From NCBI RefSeq assembly GCF_025457425.1, contig NZ_JAMXIA010000001.1, positions 1,612,001-1,676,000 of the forward strand: a stretch of 64,000 nt of DNA. Direction: 5' to 3'. Source of the stretch: Chryseobacterium foetidum. Its GTDB lineage: Bacteria > Bacteroidota > Bacteroidia > Flavobacteriales > Weeksellaceae. The position numbers and the translations under genes are program-made. The notes beneath the pieces were generated by a model. That model was not told the origin of the DNA. It saw nothing but the letters and a program-made list of their open reading frames with translations, and did no database searches. Positions 62,003 to 64,000 of the stretch are shown here, piece by piece; within the stretch, counting starts at the first letter, position 1; every line of letters starts with the position of its first letter.

Positions 62003-63382
62003 TTAATATCCGGTTGTTCTTGACAATTTTGACTGCATCAAGCCATCATAATGATGATTTAGCAGATAAGTATTGATCTGTTGAACAGTATCTAATATTA
62101 CTCCCACCATGATCAACAGCGATGTACCACCGAAAAACAGGGCAAAAGCATCTGTCTGAACAAAGCTTCCATGCACAATTGCCGGAAGGACTGCAAAGAT
62201 AGCTAAAAATATTGAACCTGGCAAAGTAATTTTTGACAATATATCATCCAGATAATCAGCAGTCTCTTTCCCTGGTCTTACCTTTGGTACCAAACCACCT
62301 TGTCTCTTAAGGTCATCGGCCATTTGGTTTACAGGAATAGTGATTGCTGTATAAAAGAATGAAAAGATAATAATCAATAAGGCAAACAAAACATTGTACT
62401 GCCAGCTGAATACATTTTTAAAACCTGCAAGGAACGTGTTAGATTCGTCTACTTTTGTAAGCAAGCCAGGTACGAACATCAATGCCTGAGCAAAGATAAT
62501 CGGCATTACACCAGCTGCGTTTACTTTCAACGGAATCCACTGTCTTGCACCCTGCATTAGATTTTTATTTACACCTCCTCTTGCCTGAGCTCTGCTTACA
62601 TACTGAATAGGAATTTTTCTTACAGCCACCGATAATACAACAGCTAAAAGAACTACTACCATCCAGAATAGAACTTCAACCATGATCATGATAGAACCTA
62701 AACCTCCTTTACCATTCTGAACTGCGATTTCCTGTACGAATGCTTCCGGTAATCTTGAAAGGATTCCCACCATAATAAGGATAGAAATACCGTTCCCGAT
62801 ACCTTTGTCGGTGATCTTCTCACCCAGCCACATTGCGAATACGGAACCGCCTACCAGGATTACAATACTTGGTAACCAGAACATAATTGAATTAGGATCT
62901 ACGAAATACGCAGACTGGAACTGAGCGTAAGGTAAGAACAGCTGAGTGATCGAAGTTAAATAAGAAGGTGCCTGTACAAGACAAACCCCAATTGTTAACC
63001 ATCTTGTGATCTGATTCAGTGTGTTTCTACCAGACTCTCCGTCTTTCTGTAGTTTCTGAAGATAAGGAATTGCCATCCCCATCAGCTGAACAATGATTGA
63101 TGCAGAAATATAAGGCATGATACCTAACGCCATCACAGAAGCGTGGCTGAACGCCCCTCCCGTAAATGACGAAAGCAAGCCAAGGAGTCCTGCTCCCTGC
63201 TTGTTTCCGCCTTGATTTTTATAATGCTCTAAGAGATCTCCCACTTCTGCAAGGTTAATCGCAGGGAGAGAGATGAAAGATGCGAATCTATACACAAGGA
63301 TGATAAATAAAGTAAAGAGAATTTTTTCTCTCAGCTCTTTTAAGCTCCAAATATTTTTGAGGGTCTGTATAAATTCTTTCAT
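62003..63382 (-). CDS. secY: Protein translocase subunit SecY
   Basis: The 459-residue protein has ten predicted membrane helices. Recognisable parts are the plug-containing first periplasmic region, MALGIMPYISASIIVQL (about 85-101), LGEKITDKGIGNGISILI, RKIPIQYVSRAQARGG, VNAAGVMPIIFAQAL, and GGLVPKVRPGKETADYLDDIL. It is the channel of the Sec system that exports all the signal-peptide proteins of this window. It lies 8 bases after rplO. Confidence 0.98.
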   Translation of the reverse strand: MKEFIQTLKNIWSLKELREKILFTLFIILVYRFASFISLPAINLAEVGDLLEHYKNQGGNKQGAGLLGLLSSFTGGAFSHASVMALGIMPYISASIIVQLMGMAIPYLQKLQKDGESGRNTLNQITRWLTIGVCLVQAPSYLTSITQLFLPYAQFQSAYFVDPNSIMFWLPSIVILVGGSVFAMWLGEKITDKGIGNGISILIMVGILSRLPEAFVQEIAVQNGKGGLGSIMIMVEVLFWMVVVLLAVVLSVAVRKIPIQYVSRAQARGGVNKNLMQGARQWIPLKVNAAGVMPIIFAQALMFVPGLLTKVDESNTFLAGFKNVFSWQYNVLFALLIIIFSFFYTAITIPVNQMADDLKRQGGLVPKVRPGKETADYLDDILSKITLPGSIFLAIFAVLPAIVHGSFVQTDAFALFFGGTSLLIMVGVILDTVQQINTYLLNHHYDGLMQSKLSRTTGY

Positions 63383-63390
63383 TAGTATTA

Positions 63391-63840
63391 TTATAAGGTA
63401 ATTGCTTTTCCTCCTGCTTTAGAGATCAACTCTTCAGCAGATTTAGTAAACTTATCAGCAGAGATTGAAACCGCAGATTTCAATTCTCCTCTACCCATAA
63501 TTTTCACTAATTCGTTTTTAGTAATCAAACCGTTCTCAATCAATACTTCTCTCGTGATCTCTCCAGTGATAGATTTGTTCTCGATTAAAGTCTGAATAGT
63601 ATCAAGGTTGATTCCTCTAAACTCTTTTCTGTTTACATTTTTGAAACCGAATTTCGGTAATCTTCTTTGTAAAGGCATCTGTCCACCTTCGAAACCGATT
63701 TTCTGAGAATAACCAGCTCTAGCTTTCTGACCTTTGTGACCTTTTGTAGAAGTACCTCCTTTTCCAGTACCCTGACCTCTACCAATTCTTTTTGAATTGA
63801 AAGTAGATCCTGCAGCTGGTTTTATGTTGTTTAAATTCAT
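63391..63840 (-). CDS. rplO: 50S ribosomal protein L15
   Basis: The 149-residue protein has the Gly-rich start MNLNNIKPAAGSTFNSKR, IGRGQGTGKGGTSTKGHKGQKAR, and FEGGQMPLQRRLPKFGFKN, then the L18e/L15 domain (VLIENGLITKNELVKIMGRGEL). It binds 23S rRNA late in 50S assembly. An unusually long 118-base spacer separates it from rpmD. Confidence 0.98.
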   Translation of the reverse strand: MNLNNIKPAAGSTFNSKRIGRGQGTGKGGTSTKGHKGQKARAGYSQKIGFEGGQMPLQRRLPKFGFKNVNRKEFRGINLDTIQTLIENKSITGEITREVLIENGLITKNELVKIMGRGELKSAVSISADKFTKSAEELISKAGGKAITL

Positions 63841-63849
63841 TGTATTAAA

Positions 63850-63940
63850 ATTTGATATTTGAAATTTGATATTTGAAATTTTAAAATTTCAAGTGAAAAT
63901 AAGAAATTTGAAAAGAGATTACGAATCTCAAATTTCAAAC
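63850..63940. repeat. AT-rich repeats and palindrome in the rpmD-rplO spacer
   Basis: ATTTGATATTTGAA occurs twice in tandem (63850-63877). It is followed by an imperfect palindrome centred on GAGATT-ACG-AATCTC with GAAATTT/AAATTTC outer arms (about 63903-63938). No coding potential is seen. Confidence 0.65.
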
Positions 63941-63958
63941 TTCTAATTTCAAATCAAT

Positions 63959-64000
63959 TTATTTTTGAACTTCAAGTAAGTGACTTACAGCAGCGATCAT
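63959..64000 (-). CDS. rpmD: 50S ribosomal protein L30, C-terminal end (partial)
   Basis: The visible 13 codons read MIAAVSHLLEVQK and a stop; the gene continues past the right edge. The sequence matches the L30 C-terminus (VSHLIEV type), and rpmD is expected directly before rplO. Confidence 0.85.
   Translation of the reverse strand: MIAAVSHLLEVQK

Overview
The window looks like a chromosomal segment of a Flavobacteriia bacterium close to Chryseobacterium (Bacteroidota). The evidence is AT-rich intergenic DNA, promoters of the TAnnTTTG type, few Shine-Dalgarno sequences, a type IX secretion (T9SS) type A tail at 11249-12925, an outer-membrane beta-barrel family receptor, an OmpA protein with thrombospondin-type-3 repeats, and a Bacteroidota-like rplO-secY-infA-rpmJ-rpsM-rpsK-rpsD-rpoA-rplQ block.

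Layout. Positions 1-8215 hold a methionine/threonine block on the minus strand. A SAM-I riboswitch (8070-8178) precedes metX, an ACT-homoserine dehydrogenase, an O-acetylhomoserine sulfhydrylase and a two-piece cobalamin methionine synthase. The two MetH pieces are separated by a fatty acid desaturase. Positions 8366-12974 carry a GH63-like glucosidase and a T9SS-secreted Fn3 protein on the plus strand. Positions 12997-21864 carry OsmC, a CPBP protease and a MoxR/DUF58/DUF4129/DUF4350/SpoIIM/RDD membrane cluster. Positions 21976-33749 are mixed housekeeping and envelope genes: GNAT, glycosyltransferase, LpxH-like phosphatase, YebC, OmpA, SmpB, a YbiT-like ABC-F, GH13, M48, RecJ and NadD. Positions 33852-41837 hold a DUF3817 protein, an outer-membrane receptor, a GH43-like enzyme, a lipoprotein inside a duplicated block, and two guanidino-group-modifying enzymes (CtlX-like and DDAH-like).

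The most unusual part is 42210-54369. A membrane-anchored AraC-type regulator diverges from two tandem copies of a three-gene cassette. Each copy has a 201-residue exported protein ending in an RPPP motif, a very large Cys-rich adhesin-like protein (947 and 1192 residues), and a 189-residue exported protein. The last ~108 residues of both large proteins and the whole downstream protein are strongly conserved between copies, while the rest of the adhesin and the RPPP protein have diverged. The C-terminal module of the large protein resembles both halves of the 189-residue protein, so the products may assemble together at the cell surface. Structured 3' regions are also shared by the two copies.

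From 54550 the window returns to core genes on the minus strand: gltA, eno, a decayed response regulator, a small lipoprotein on the plus strand, then the alpha operon and secY region, running off the right edge in rpmD. No rRNA, tRNA, CRISPR array, insertion sequence or prophage was recognised. Product names come from reading motifs and from family knowledge; no database search was run.
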